Assembly (NCBI GenBank): GCA_964606855.1
Contig: CAZSHM010000019.1
Coordinates: 1 to 30,629 of the forward strand
DNA length: 30,629 bases
Reading direction: 5' to 3'
Source of the DNA: UBA7185 sp964606855
Lineage (GTDB): Bacteria; Bacillota; Peptococcia; Peptococcales; Peptococcaceae
Shown: in pieces, positions 7,712 through 15,511 of the stretch
How positions within the stretch are numbered: position 1 is the first letter of the stretch
Layout: every line of letters starts with the position of its first letter
The notes under the pieces: generated by a model
The model's database searches: none
Told to the model about the DNA's origin: nothing
What the model saw: the letters and a program-made list of their open reading frames with translations, nothing else
Program-made: the position numbers and the translations under genes

Positions 7712-9106
7712 TCAGTATGCGTTCTTATCGCGAAAGCCGCGGAACACGGTCATCACGATGATGCGCAGATCGAAACCGAAGGTCCAGTTTTCGATGTAGT
7801 AAAGATCATGCTCAATGCGTTTTTCGATGGATGTATCGCCGCGCAGACCGTTGACCTGCGCCCAGCCGGTGATCCCGGGCCGCACCTGATGCTTGATCAT
7901 GTAACGGGGCACTTCCTCGCGGAATTTTTCCACAAAGTACGGCCGTTCCGGGCGCGGCCCCACCACCGACATATCCCCCTTGAGCACGTTGAAAAACTGC
8001 GGCAGCTCGTCGATGCTCGTTCTGCGCATGAAAGCGCCCCAGCGCGTCCTGCGCGGATCATCCTTGGTCGTCCATTGCGCGCGCTCCTCCTCGTCGGTCT
8101 GCACCCGCATGGAGCGGAACTTGTACATCAGGAACGGCTTGCGGTTGCGCCCCACCCGTTCCTGGCAGAAGATGACCGGCCCCGGCGAGGTCAGCTTGAT
8201 CATCACCGCCGAGAGCAGCATCACCGGCGAGGTGAACACGATCGCAGCCAGCGCGAAAACGATGTCAAACGCGCGCTTTACGGCGCTTTTGACCCAGTTA
8301 TCCAGCGGTACCCGCCGCGTATCGATCACGGGCAGTCCGTCCAAATCGTCCATGTACGGCTGTGTAGGCACGTACTTGTAGTAGTAGGGGATAATGTTGC
8401 TCTTGACGCCCGCCTTCTCGCACTGCGCCAGAATATAGCCCATCTCCTCCGACTCCTCTGCTGTGAGGGCGATGATCACGAGATCGAAATAGCGGCGGGT
8501 CAGCACGTCCACCAGCTTATCCAAGTGTCCCAGCACCGGGTATCCGCGGTATTTCTTGCCGGGGCGCTGCCAGTTGTCGAGGATGCCCTCGATGCGGTAG
8601 CCCCAGTGACGGTTTTTCTCCACGCGGTCGATGAAGTCGTCGCTGATCTCGTTCGCCCCGATCACCAGACAGTGGCGCAGATTGAAGCCCTGGCTGCGGA
8701 ATCGCCGCAGCAGCATGCGCACGACGAAGCGTTCCCCCGTCATCAGCAGAATGTTGACCACAAAGAAAATGGCCAGTTGTCCGCGGGAGAAGTCCACAAT
8801 TTTGAAGAAGAAGAGGGCGGCCATCAGGCAGATGAGGCCCAGCCCGTTTGCCTGGACGATCTCCACCCATTCGCGGGTGATCGACTCCCGCCGCTTGGAG
8901 CGGTACATTCCGACGCCGGAGTAGAGCAGCCCGTAGAGCAGCGTCGTCCACACGACTGTGCGCACCATCTGCTCCGGACCGATGGAAACTCTGCCGTCCA
9001 GGAGCACGAACCGCGCCCAGTAGGATAAACCCATGGAGAGAACGACCAGCGCCAGATCCAGCACGATCTGCAGCCGGTTCAGATATTTTTGGTTTTCCTT
9101 TACCAC
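7712..9106 (-). CDS. Undecaprenyl-phosphate sugar phosphotransferase (WcaJ/WbaP-like)
   Basis: An integral membrane enzyme that starts polysaccharide repeat synthesis by moving a sugar-1-phosphate from a nucleotide sugar to undecaprenyl phosphate. The N-terminal part has four to five membrane segments, then a CoA-binding-like domain (LRHCLVIGAN), one more hydrophobic segment, and the C-terminal bacterial sugar transferase domain with KLTSPGPVIFCQERVGRN, YKFRSM, RRTSIDELPQ and VGPRPERP. The full catalytic set is present. The reading frame is open far upstream; I place the start at the GTG at 9106 with AGAGG before it, giving 464 aa, typical of the family. GTG at 9115 is the alternative. No glycosyltransferase, flippase or polymerase is adjacent. 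Confidence 0.92.
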   Translation of the reverse strand: MVKENQKYLNRLQIVLDLALVVLSMGLSYWARFVLLDGRVSIGPEQMVRTVVWTTLLYGLLYSGVGMYRSKRRESITREWVEIVQANGLGLICLMAALFFFKIVDFSRGQLAIFFVVNILLMTGERFVVRMLLRRFRSQGFNLRHCLVIGANEISDDFIDRVEKNRHWGYRIEGILDNWQRPGKKYRGYPVLGHLDKLVDVLTRRYFDLVIIALTAEESEEMGYILAQCEKAGVKSNIIPYYYKYVPTQPYMDDLDGLPVIDTRRVPLDNWVKSAVKRAFDIVFALAAIVFTSPVMLLSAVMIKLTSPGPVIFCQERVGRNRKPFLMYKFRSMRVQTDEEERAQWTTKDDPRRTRWGAFMRRTSIDELPQFFNVLKGDMSVVGPRPERPYFVEKFREEVPRYMIKHQVRPGITGWAQVNGLRGDTSIEKRIEHDLYYIENWTFGFDLRIIVMTVFRGFRDKNAY

Positions 9107-9164
9107 GGCGGCCACCTCTTGTCCCTGCGCCTCTGCACACAATTTGCCTGTGCAATTAAACTTT

Positions 9165-9193
9165 ATTATAGCAAATTTTTCATCGCATGAAAA
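9165..9193 (-). promoter_or_regulatory. Promoter of the sugar transferase unit
   Basis: On the - strand, TTTTCA (9188-9193), 17 bases, TATAAT (9165-9170). It lies about 60 bases before the chosen GTG start, which supports a start downstream of it rather than the longer open frame. Confidence 0.65.
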
Positions 9194-9301
9194 TACAAAA
9201 CCCGGCGAAAATCCTGCGCGTCCGACATTTTTAGCGGCGCGCCGCGAGACAAGCCTCCTCCCGCAGCGCGAACCGTGCTTGCGCTGCGGATCCTGTTTAC
9301 A

Positions 9302-9357
9302 GCAGACTGCGCCGTGCCGCATCCTCCTTTCCGGGATGCGGTCACGGCGCAGTCTGC
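9302..9357. repeat. Long near-perfect inverted repeat
   Basis: Arms 9302-9316 and 9343-9357 are perfect 15-base complements; after a one-base bulge (9342) 9317-9324 pairs with 9334-9341. The total is 23 bp around a 9-base loop. Confidence 0.85.
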
Positions 9358-9453
9358 CCGCGCGGCCGCGCACTGTCCTGTTCGGCGGCGCGGCCGCGCT
9401 GCTCTATTGTATGCGTTTCTGCGAAAGAAGCAGGCGGGACGTGCCGCCCGCGC

Positions 9454-10305
9454 TCACTCCGTCCGCGCCGCCAGATCCGCGCGCAGCTCGCGGACGGTGC
9501 GTCCCAAAAGCGGATGGCGCAGGAACCCCGCAATCTCCTCCAGCGGCTCCAGCACAAACATACGGTTTTGCAGATCGCTGTGCGGCACGGTCAGCTCCGG
9601 CGTGTCGATGACCGCATCGTCGTAAAAGAGGATGTCCAGATCGATGGTGCGCGATCCCCAGCGGACGGCGCGCTCACGTCCCAAAGTATGCTCGATCTCG
9701 TGGAGCACAGTCAAAAGCCTCTGCGGCGGCAGCAGCGTTTCCAGCTGCCAGCAGCCGTTCAAGAACGGCGGCTGCTCCACACCGCCGTAGGGTTCCGTCT
9801 CATAGAGCGACGACGCGCTCAGCAGACGGCAATCCGGCCGCGCGGCAAGGCATTCCCGCGCCTGTCGGATCTGTTCCGCGCGGTCGCCCAGATTGCTCCC
9901 CACGCTCAGGTACACGCCGTGCCAGCGCCGCCGCGCCGTGGCGGATACGTAGGCCAGATGCTGCGCAAGTGGCGCGTGAGGTTTCCGCACCTCCACTTCT
10001 ACCGCCCGCAGCAGGGGAAACTCCTGCAGCAGACTGCACGCCAGCGCATCCGCCGCCGTCTCAATCAACCGAACTGTGCGTGCCGCCATCCACTGTTCCA
10101 GCGCACGGCACACCGCGCCGTAATCCACCGACTGTTCCAGCTTGTCCGCTCCGGCCAAGGGCGGAAGAAAAAGGTCGGCGCAGAGCACAAACTTTTGCCC
10201 CAGCCGCGTCTCCTCATCGTAAACGCCGTGCCGCGCGAACACTTCCAATTCCGAGATGCGGATGCGATCTAACCCTTCCGTCCCCTGGAATCCTTCATAT
10301 ACCAT
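9454..10305 (-). CDS. Bifunctional FolB-FolK: dihydroneopterin aldolase / HPPK
   Basis: Carries two consecutive folate steps in one chain: dihydroneopterin to 6-hydroxymethyl-dihydropterin (FolB, residues about 12-125), then its pyrophosphorylation (FolK, about 130-283). FolB marks are ISELEVFARHGVYDEE and VEVRKPHAPL with the catalytic Lys at 108. FolK marks are YLSVGSNLGDR, LYETEPYG, FLNGC, and RTIDLDILFYDD. The start at 10305 is chosen by GGGAGGG seven bases upstream; the longer open frame has an Arg-rich, unlikely N-terminus. It is the last gene of the folate unit, 104 bases after folP. Such fusions are known in other Firmicutes. No folE or folQ is in the window. Confidence 0.93.
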   Translation of the reverse strand: MVYEGFQGTEGLDRIRISELEVFARHGVYDEETRLGQKFVLCADLFLPPLAGADKLEQSVDYGAVCRALEQWMAARTVRLIETAADALACSLLQEFPLLRAVEVEVRKPHAPLAQHLAYVSATARRRWHGVYLSVGSNLGDRAEQIRQARECLAARPDCRLLSASSLYETEPYGGVEQPPFLNGCWQLETLLPPQRLLTVLHEIEHTLGRERAVRWGSRTIDLDILFYDDAVIDTPELTVPHSDLQNRMFVLEPLEEIAGFLRHPLLGRTVRELRADLAARTE

Positions 10306-10409
10306 CCCGCAGCCCTCCCCGAGCTTCCTTCTTCGGGCGCGCCGTTTCTCCCGGCGCGTCCGCCTCCTGCAGATTCCGCAAAGCCGTCCGATCCGAACCA
10401 CCGGCCTGC

Positions 10410-11252
10410 TCAGATCGCGCTGTCGCGGATTGCCTCGGCCATGCGGACGGCCCGCGCGTTCTCTTTCACATCGTGCACCCGCACAAAGCTCCAGCCTGCC
10501 AGCACCGCAAACACCGTAGTGACCAGTGTGCCTTCCACGCGCTCTCCCGGCGGCAGATCCAGCGCGCGCCCGATCACAGACTTGCGCGACGCCCCCAGGA
10601 GCATCGGATAGCCCAAGCTGCGGAACTCCGCCAGATGCTTGAGGATATACAGATTCTGCTCAGGCGTTTTGCCAAAGCCGATGCCCGGATCGAGAAGAAT
10701 TTTCTCGCGCGCGATGCCCGCCTTCTCGGCCAGCGCCACGCTCTCTGCCAGCTCGGCCATGCAGTCCCCCAACAGATTTCCGTAGACAGGCTCCCGCCGG
10801 TTGTGCATCAGGCAGCAGGCTGCGCCGCTGCGGGCGATCACGCGCGCCATCTGCGCGTCCCCCCGCAGCCCCCAGATATCATTGACCATGTTCGCGCCGC
10901 GCTCCAAAGCGGCATCTGCAACGGAGGCCTTCTGCGTATCAATCGAGATCGGCGCTTCAAAGCGCCGCCGAATGGCCTCAATCACCGGCAGCACACGCCG
11001 CGCCTCCTCCTCGGCATCCACCGGCACATATCCCGGCCGCGTGGATTCGCCGCCCACGTCGATGATCTCCGCGCCCGTTTCAAGCATGCTCTCCGTCTGT
11101 CGGAGCGCATCCTCCAGTGTCCGGTAACTGCCTCCGTCTGAAAAAGAATCGGGCGTCAGATTGAGAATGCCCATGATGTGCGTGTGCGCCAAATCAAACC
11201 TGCGCCCGCCGATCTCCATTTTCGCCTTCGTCTGCTGTATCGCTTGCTCCAT
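10410..11252 (-). CDS. folP: Dihydropteroate synthase FolP
   Basis: Joins hydroxymethyl-dihydropterin pyrophosphate to para-aminobenzoate; the sulfonamide target. The protein is 280 aa. Both family signatures are visible: IMGILNLTPDSFSDGG near residue 26 and GAEIIDVGGESTRPG near 60, followed by NDIWGLRG, LDPGIGFGKT and LLGASRKSVIG. The ATG at 11252 has GGAGGAG just upstream and is kept, so the gene overlaps the 3' end of folC by 59 bases; the internal ATG at 11219 would cut the overlap to 26 bases but has only a weak ribosome site. Between folC and folBK in a three-gene unit. Confidence 0.95.
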   Translation of the reverse strand: MEQAIQQTKAKMEIGGRRFDLAHTHIMGILNLTPDSFSDGGSYRTLEDALRQTESMLETGAEIIDVGGESTRPGYVPVDAEEEARRVLPVIEAIRRRFEAPISIDTQKASVADAALERGANMVNDIWGLRGDAQMARVIARSGAACCLMHNRREPVYGNLLGDCMAELAESVALAEKAGIAREKILLDPGIGFGKTPEQNLYILKHLAEFRSLGYPMLLGASRKSVIGRALDLPPGERVEGTLVTTVFAVLAGWSFVRVHDVKENARAVRMAEAIRDSAI

Positions 11253-12537
11253 TCCGCTCCTCCCATCGTTTCACTGCCTGCTGCACCTCCCGCACCGTGG
11301 AGAGCGAGCCCATGGCGACAACCACATCTTCTTCCGCCGATGCGTCCAGCGCCCGCGTCACAGCTTCCGCCGCGCAGGATGCCTGCTCCACCCGCGGGTA
11401 GTACCTCCGCGCGATCTGTGCCAGGCGCTCCGCCTCCAAGCCCCGCGGCCCTTCCGGCGCAAAGCAGAGGATGTGCGCACTCACCGGACGCATCGCCCGC
11501 AGGATCCCGTCGCTGTCCTTGTCGCGGAAAACGCCCGTCACCAAATGGACGCGCCGCCCCGCCAGGTGCGCGGTCAAGGTGTCTGCCAGCGCCTGCGCGC
11601 CCGCCGGATTGTGCGCCCCGTCCACAATCACCAGCGGCGCCTGCCGGAGCACTTCAAAACGGCCCGGCCAGCGCGCGGCAGCAAGCCCTTCCGAAATGGC
11701 TGTTTCTGTGATCGCCGCCTCCCGGCGCGCCAAAAGCCCCAGCACTTCCAGCGCCACCGCGGCGTTCTGCAGCTGATATTCCCCCGCAAGCCCGATTTCG
11801 AACTCGCGCCCCCGGTAGCGGAATCTCTGTCCGTGCACGCTCCAGGCCAGCAGTTCCAGCCGGCGCGCATCCACCGTCACCGGTGCCACGCCAAGCTGCG
11901 CACAGCGCGCAGCCAGCACCGCCATAGCCTCCGCGGGCTGCGGCGCAAGCACCACAGCGCATCCCGCCTTGATAATCCCGCTCTTCTCCGCGGCGATGGA
12001 TTCCAGCGTCCCGCCCAGCATTCTGGTGTGATCCTTGCTGATCGCCGTCACCACGGCGATCTCCGGCCGCGCAATGATGTTGGTGGAATCCAGCCTTCCG
12101 CCCATGCCGACCTCCAGGAGCACGTAATCACAGTGTGTCTCCCGGAAGTAGAGGAACGCCATCGCCGTCTCCGCCTCAAACGCGGTGGGCTGCTCCAGCC
12201 CCTGCTCCGCCATCTCCCGGCACACAAGCTGAATCCGCTCCAGCAGACGGCACACCGCCTCCTCACGGATGTACGCGCCGTTCAGCTGAATGCGCTCCCG
12301 GTAGTCGTAGATCGTGGGCGAGATATAGCGCCCCACGCGGAACCCGGCACGGCGCAGAACACTGTCCAGAAAAGCGCACACCGAACCCTTGCCGTTGGTG
12401 CCCGCCACATGGATGCAGCGCAGTCCCTGCTGCGGATTTCCCAGCCGTTTCAGCAGTTGCCCTACCCGCTCCAGGCCCAGGGAAACCCCCTTGCTGCTCA
12501 GCTGCTCAATATAGCGCATCGCTTCTTCGTAGTTCAT
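11194..12537 (-). CDS. folC: Folylpolyglutamate / dihydrofolate synthase FolC
   Basis: Adds glutamate to dihydropteroate and to folates, keeping them in the cell. The protein is 447 aa, a Mur-ligase relative. The ATP loop is VAGTNGKGSV near residue 47, followed by the typical SPTIYDYRERI, LLEVGMGGRLDSTN, ISKDHTRMLG and EKSGIIK blocks and, in the C-terminal half, VDGAHNPAGA. First gene of the folate unit, with a strong promoter 134 bases upstream and a structured leader. Its last 59 bases overlap folP; the C-terminal tail after about residue 425 is Asp/Glu/Gly-rich and looks non-core, which may explain how the overlap is tolerated. Confidence 0.95.
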   Translation of the reverse strand: MNYEEAMRYIEQLSSKGVSLGLERVGQLLKRLGNPQQGLRCIHVAGTNGKGSVCAFLDSVLRRAGFRVGRYISPTIYDYRERIQLNGAYIREEAVCRLLERIQLVCREMAEQGLEQPTAFEAETAMAFLYFRETHCDYVLLEVGMGGRLDSTNIIARPEIAVVTAISKDHTRMLGGTLESIAAEKSGIIKAGCAVVLAPQPAEAMAVLAARCAQLGVAPVTVDARRLELLAWSVHGQRFRYRGREFEIGLAGEYQLQNAAVALEVLGLLARREAAITETAISEGLAAARWPGRFEVLRQAPLVIVDGAHNPAGAQALADTLTAHLAGRRVHLVTGVFRDKDSDGILRAMRPVSAHILCFAPEGPRGLEAERLAQIARRYYPRVEQASCAAEAVTRALDASAEEDVVVAMGSLSTVREVQQAVKRWEERNGASDTADEGENGDRRAQV

Positions 12538-12612
12538 TGGTTCCAGTCCTCATCGTGGATTTTCGGCGCGTGCGCATCTGCGCGCCGTGCCGTCTGCGCC
12601 TATAGAACAGAA

Positions 12613-12658
12613 CGCCCCCAGTGTGTAACTCGAAACGGAGTTATCGGAGCTGGGGGTC
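12613..12658 (-). promoter_or_regulatory. Hairpin in the folC leader
   Basis: A CCCCCAG/CTGGGGG stem (12615-12621 with 12650-12656) encloses a TAACTC/GAGTTA stem (12626-12631 with 12638-12643). On the folC transcript it starts a few bases after the predicted start and is followed by a T-rich CGTTCTGTTCTAT stretch, so it could act as an attenuator. It does not match the tetrahydrofolate riboswitch as far as I can judge. Confidence 0.5.
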
Positions 12659-12670
12659 GCGCCATCTTGT

Positions 12671-12699
12671 AGTATAATATAGTGCCGCCGCCGCGTCAA
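12671..12699 (-). promoter_or_regulatory. Promoter of the folC-folP-folBK unit
   Basis: On the - strand, TTGACG (12694-12699), 17 bases, TATACT (12671-12676). The start near 12664 gives a leader of about 127 bases. Confidence 0.8.
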
Positions 12700-12706
12700 G
12701 GAAATT

Positions 12707-12806
12707 NNNNNNNNNNNNNNNNNNNNNNNNNNNNNNNNNNNNNNNNNNNNNNNNNNNNNNNNNNNNNNNNNNNNNNNNNNNNNNNNNNNNNNNNNNNNNN
12801 NNNNNN
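12707..12806. other. Assembly gap (100 N)
   Basis: Exactly 100 N, the usual placeholder for unknown length. The left edge is the folC promoter; the right edge is inside the DUF554 gene. Confidence 0.99.
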
Positions 12807-13403
12807 CAAAACGCCCTGTTTACCGCCATGGGCCTTGCCGCCACCGTGCTCGGCCTCAACACGGTGGTGCGCTATCTGCCGCAGAGCCAGTATCCGGTGC
12901 TCTTTATCATCAGCCTGGCCGCCGGCAGCCTTCTGGGCACGATGCTCGACATCGACGGCCGCTTTCAGCGCCTGGTCACGCGCTACGCATCCTCGCAGCT
13001 GGGACAGGGGCTCTCCACCGCCATCCTCCTGTTCTGCATCGGCACCCTTTCCATTCTCGGACCGATCCAAAGCGCCCTCTACGGCGATCACACCTACCTG
13101 CTGACCAACGCCACGCTGGATTTTGTCACATCCATGGTGCTTGCCTCCACCTACGGGATCGGCATCGCGCTGGCGGCGGCGGTGCTCTTTTGCTGGCAGG
13201 GATCCATCTATCTGTGCGCGGGCTTTCTGGCCCCCCTGCTATCAGGCGATCTGCTGACGGAGATCTCCATCATCGGCGGCGTGCTCATCGCCAGTTCCGG
13301 CATCGGCATTCTGGGCCTCAAGGACTGTAAAACGCTCAACATGCTGCCCGCCCTGCTGATGCCTGCCCTGTGGTTTGCCGTCAAGGGCATATTCGGCCTG
13401 TGA
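12807..13403 (+). CDS. DUF554 family membrane protein, N-terminus lost in gap
   Basis: A polytopic membrane protein of the DUF554 (YqgA/YdfK) family; function unknown. The frame is open from the first base after the gap (QNALFTAMGLA), and relatives normally have some 30-35 residues before this block, so the true start lies in the gap. Visible are about six hydrophobic segments, an LGTMLDIDGR loop, the GxLSILGPIQ-like block and a C-terminal segment ending AVKGIFGL. An ATG at 12828 could be mistaken for the start. It is divergent from folC; its promoter must lie in the gap. Confidence 0.85.
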   Translation, partial: QNALFTAMGLAATVLGLNTVVRYLPQSQYPVLFIISLAAGSLLGTMLDIDGRFQRLVTRYASSQLGQGLSTAILLFCIGTLSILGPIQSALYGDHTYLLTNATLDFVTSMVLASTYGIGIALAAAVLFCWQGSIYLCAGFLAPLLSGDLLTEISIIGGVLIASSGIGILGLKDCKTLNMLPALLMPALWFAVKGIFGL

Positions 13404-13544
13404 TGCAACGCCTCGCATCCGGCTGGCGCTGCCGAATTGCCCGCGAACTTTTTGGTGACGGATTTCCTCCTCCGCTTGTCTCGCGGCCGCGCCGTGTCAC
13501 AGCCGGACGTTGTGCTGCATGTTCTGGAGCGCCGCGCGGGTTGT

Positions 13545-13573
13545 TTGACAGTTGCCGCCTTCCGAATTAAAAT
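13545..13573 (+). promoter_or_regulatory. Promoter of the zinc-ribbon/ABC unit
   Basis: TTGACA (13545-13550), 17 bases, TAAAAT (13568-13573), 62 bases before the zinc-ribbon gene. Confidence 0.75.
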
Positions 13574-13634
13574 AGATGTATATGTTCAGTTGGCGGGCAC
13601 GCCCGTCTGCATCCGCACGAAAAGAAGGGATATC

Positions 13635-14006
13635 ATGAAACGGAACCGCGTTGAAGAACTGCTCCAGCGCTCCGAACGATGCTGCTGCAAACAGTGCGGC
13701 GGCCCTCTGGAGCCGCGCATCATCGTCTACAATAAATATGGGGGATCCGGCGCGGAACTCTACTGCGCCCGCTGCCAGAAAATCGAGTACGGCACCGAGC
13801 CGGAGGTCTACCAGGCGGCCAAAGCTTTTGTGGATCAGGTCGGTTTCAATCATTTTGTGGATTTAGAAGAAAACGATCGCACCTACATGCTCAACATCGC
13901 CAAAGTCTGCGAGATCCTGAGCTGGGGAAGCAAATACTGGGGAATCCTGGGGAAGCGCGGTTTCAATGTGGAACTGCAGCTCCCGGAACCGCCGGAGGAA
14001 GAATAG
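13635..14006 (+). CDS. Small zinc-ribbon protein of unknown function
   Basis: A 123-residue protein that I cannot assign to a characterised family. Residues 16-47 form a probable zinc ribbon: C18-K-Q-C21 and C44-A-R-C47. The rest (about 60-110) is mixed alpha/beta with an aromatic region (ILSWGSKYWGILGKRGFN) and an acidic tail (PEPPEEE). No signal peptide or membrane segment. GAAGGGA precedes the ATG; the longer open frame begins before the promoter and is rejected. The ABC ATPase gene starts 16 bases after its stop, so the two are cotranscribed and probably act together. Confidence 0.75.
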   Translation: MKRNRVEELLQRSERCCCKQCGGPLEPRIIVYNKYGGSGAELYCARCQKIEYGTEPEVYQAAKAFVDQVGFNHFVDLEENDRTYMLNIAKVCEILSWGSKYWGILGKRGFNVELQLPEPPEEE

Positions 14007-14022
14007 TCGAGGAGGTCAAGCT

Positions 14023-14826
14023 ATGGAGCCTGTATGCAAGCTGACGGAATTAGGCTGTAAATCCGGCAACAAGTTCATCATAAAGGATATCAACTGGGAG
14101 GTGGATCCCGGGCAGCACTGGGTCGTATTCGGCGCGAACGGCAGCGGAAAGACGACTCTGCTGAGCGTGGTGGCCGGCTATATGGGCTACACACACGGCG
14201 ACCTGGAAGTCTTCGGCACGCACTACGGTGACGACAATATCCTCGATCTGCGCCGCCGCATCGGTTGGATCAGCGCCTCCTACTTTGACAAATGCCTCTC
14301 CCACGAGACAGCGCTGGAGATTGTGCTGGCAGGAAAATTTTCCACCCTGGGGCTCGACGACGATATCACCGACGCCGACGTGCGCAAGGCAAAGGCCCTC
14401 CTGCGGGAACTGCGGCTCAAGGCCAAAATCGACTACCCCTTTGACTTTCTCTCCAAGGGGGAGCGGCAGGGGGTTCTGGTGGCGCGCGCGCTGATGTCCA
14501 GCCCGGAACTTCTGATCCTGGACGAGCCCTGCACGGGTCTGGACGTGTTCTCCCGGGAGTATCTACTGCGCACCATCCGCGATCTCTCCCGGCGCATTGG
14601 GATTACCATCATCTTTGTCACCCACTATACCGAGGAGATCCTGGACATATTCTCCAACTGTCTGCTCCTGAAGGACGGACGCATCTACGCCCAGGGGCCG
14701 ACAGAGGCACTTTTCTGCTCTGAGACGATGTCCGACTTTTTTCATTATCCTGTACAGGTGCGCTGGGAAAACGGGCGCATCCACGTGGATCTGTCGGTGG
14801 AGTCGCACATCCCGGATCTGCTCTAG
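14023..14826 (+). CDS. Stand-alone ABC ATPase (ModF/YlmA-like)
   Basis: An ABC ATP-binding subunit (267 aa) with no membrane partner gene nearby. Walker A is GANGSGKT (37-44), the signature is a variant LSKGERQGV instead of LSGGQ, Walker B is LLILDEPCTGLD, and the H-loop is FVTHY. The LSKGE/LSQGE signature and overall pattern resemble B. subtilis YlmA and E. coli ModF, which are also orphan ATPases. AGGAGGT lies seven bases before the ATG. Its partner may be the upstream zinc-ribbon protein or a permease elsewhere. The transported substrate is unknown; a link to metal or molybdate handling would be guesswork. Confidence 0.85.
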   Translation: MEPVCKLTELGCKSGNKFIIKDINWEVDPGQHWVVFGANGSGKTTLLSVVAGYMGYTHGDLEVFGTHYGDDNILDLRRRIGWISASYFDKCLSHETALEIVLAGKFSTLGLDDDITDADVRKAKALLRELRLKAKIDYPFDFLSKGERQGVLVARALMSSPELLILDEPCTGLDVFSREYLLRTIRDLSRRIGITIIFVTHYTEEILDIFSNCLLLKDGRIYAQGPTEALFCSETMSDFFHYPVQVRWENGRIHVDLSVESHIPDLL

Positions 14827-14870
14827 CGCATCCCGCGTCGCCGCACTTCCTTCCCGCACAGAGCGCAGAC

Positions 14871-14915
14871 AAAAGCCCGCCACCGGAGCGCAAACTCCGG
14901 TGGCGGGCTTATTCT
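14871..14915. terminator. Bidirectional terminator after the ABC ATPase gene
   Basis: A perfect 16-bp stem (14873-14888 with 14895-14910) around a 6-base loop. On the - strand it is followed by TTTTG, on the + strand by a weaker TTATTCT, so it can also end the DUF1659-DUF2922 unit. Confidence 0.88.
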
Positions 14916-15049
14916 GTGCCCTGCGCGGGACTTTTTTCAAGACCGGCTCGGCCCAATGTGCTTCTGCGCGTCTCAGGTTTTACGCGCTTTCTCCTGAAAA
15001 GCCGCCGTCTTTGGCTCCGACGCCCGCGTCACGGGATCCCGCTGCGTTC

Positions 15050-15280
15050 TCAGAACAGAACGTCGTCCGTCACACTGCGCACCTTGGCGCCCACGGAACT
15101 GACGATCAGATTGCCGTTCTTGTCCTGAAACACATTTTTGCTGACAATCTCTTCCATCGCGCCGGAGACTGTATCCGACTCCAGCGTATCCAGCGGATTG
15201 TGCACAGTCAAACTGAGCTCCTTCTCCTCCGCTGTCAGGAAAGTCATGACCAGGTCTTCACTGACAACTTGTTCTGCCAT
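15050..15280 (-). CDS. DUF2922 family small protein
   Basis: A 76-residue soluble protein of the DUF2922 family, common in Firmicutes and of unknown role. Typical pattern: a beta-strand with LVMTFLTAEEKELSLTV, then NPLDTL, the helix SDTVSGAMEEIVSKNVF, and NGNLIVSSVGAKVRSVT near the C-terminus. It starts about 40 bases after the DUF1659 gene on the same strand; the two families are often neighbours, which supports both calls. Confidence 0.85.
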   Translation of the reverse strand: MAEQVVSEDLVMTFLTAEEKELSLTVHNPLDTLESDTVSGAMEEIVSKNVFQDKNGNLIVSSVGAKVRSVTDDVLF

Positions 15281-15319
15281 CGTTTCTTCTCCTCCCTTGT
15301 TCTCACAGGCATCTTCTGC

Positions 15320-15511
15320 TCAGTCTTCCAGAACGGTGGTCTCCACCTTCTGCTTCTCCTTCACGGTTCCTTTCTGCAGGGTACTGATCAGCTGCAGCAC
15401 TTCCGTGATCGTACGATCCTCCGCCTCCGGATTCACGTTCTGAAACGTCTGCCGCTTTTCTTTCTTCTCCAGTTCGGTGACCAGCACCGCATTGACACTC
15501 CGCTTACCCAT
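15320..15511 (-). CDS. DUF1659 family small protein
   Basis: A 63-residue protein with the DUF1659 pattern: VLVTELEKKEKRQTFQNVNPEAEDRTITEVLQ, then a charged C-terminus. Function unknown. The ATG at 15511 follows GGAGAAG and is preferred to the longer open frame. It heads a two-gene unit with the DUF2922 gene. Confidence 0.8.
   Translation of the reverse strand: MGKRSVNAVLVTELEKKEKRQTFQNVNPEAEDRTITEVLQLISTLQKGTVKEKQKVETTVLED

Larger units (their letters stand above)
9107..9453. other. Intergenic region with strong palindromes
   Basis: No gene is supported here. Besides the sugar transferase promoter it holds a very long hairpin (9302-9357) and two copies of a 12-base GC palindrome (9360-9371 and 9388-9399). 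These sit downstream of folBK, so they may end or stabilise its transcript, but no T-run follows them on the - strand. Confidence 0.6.
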
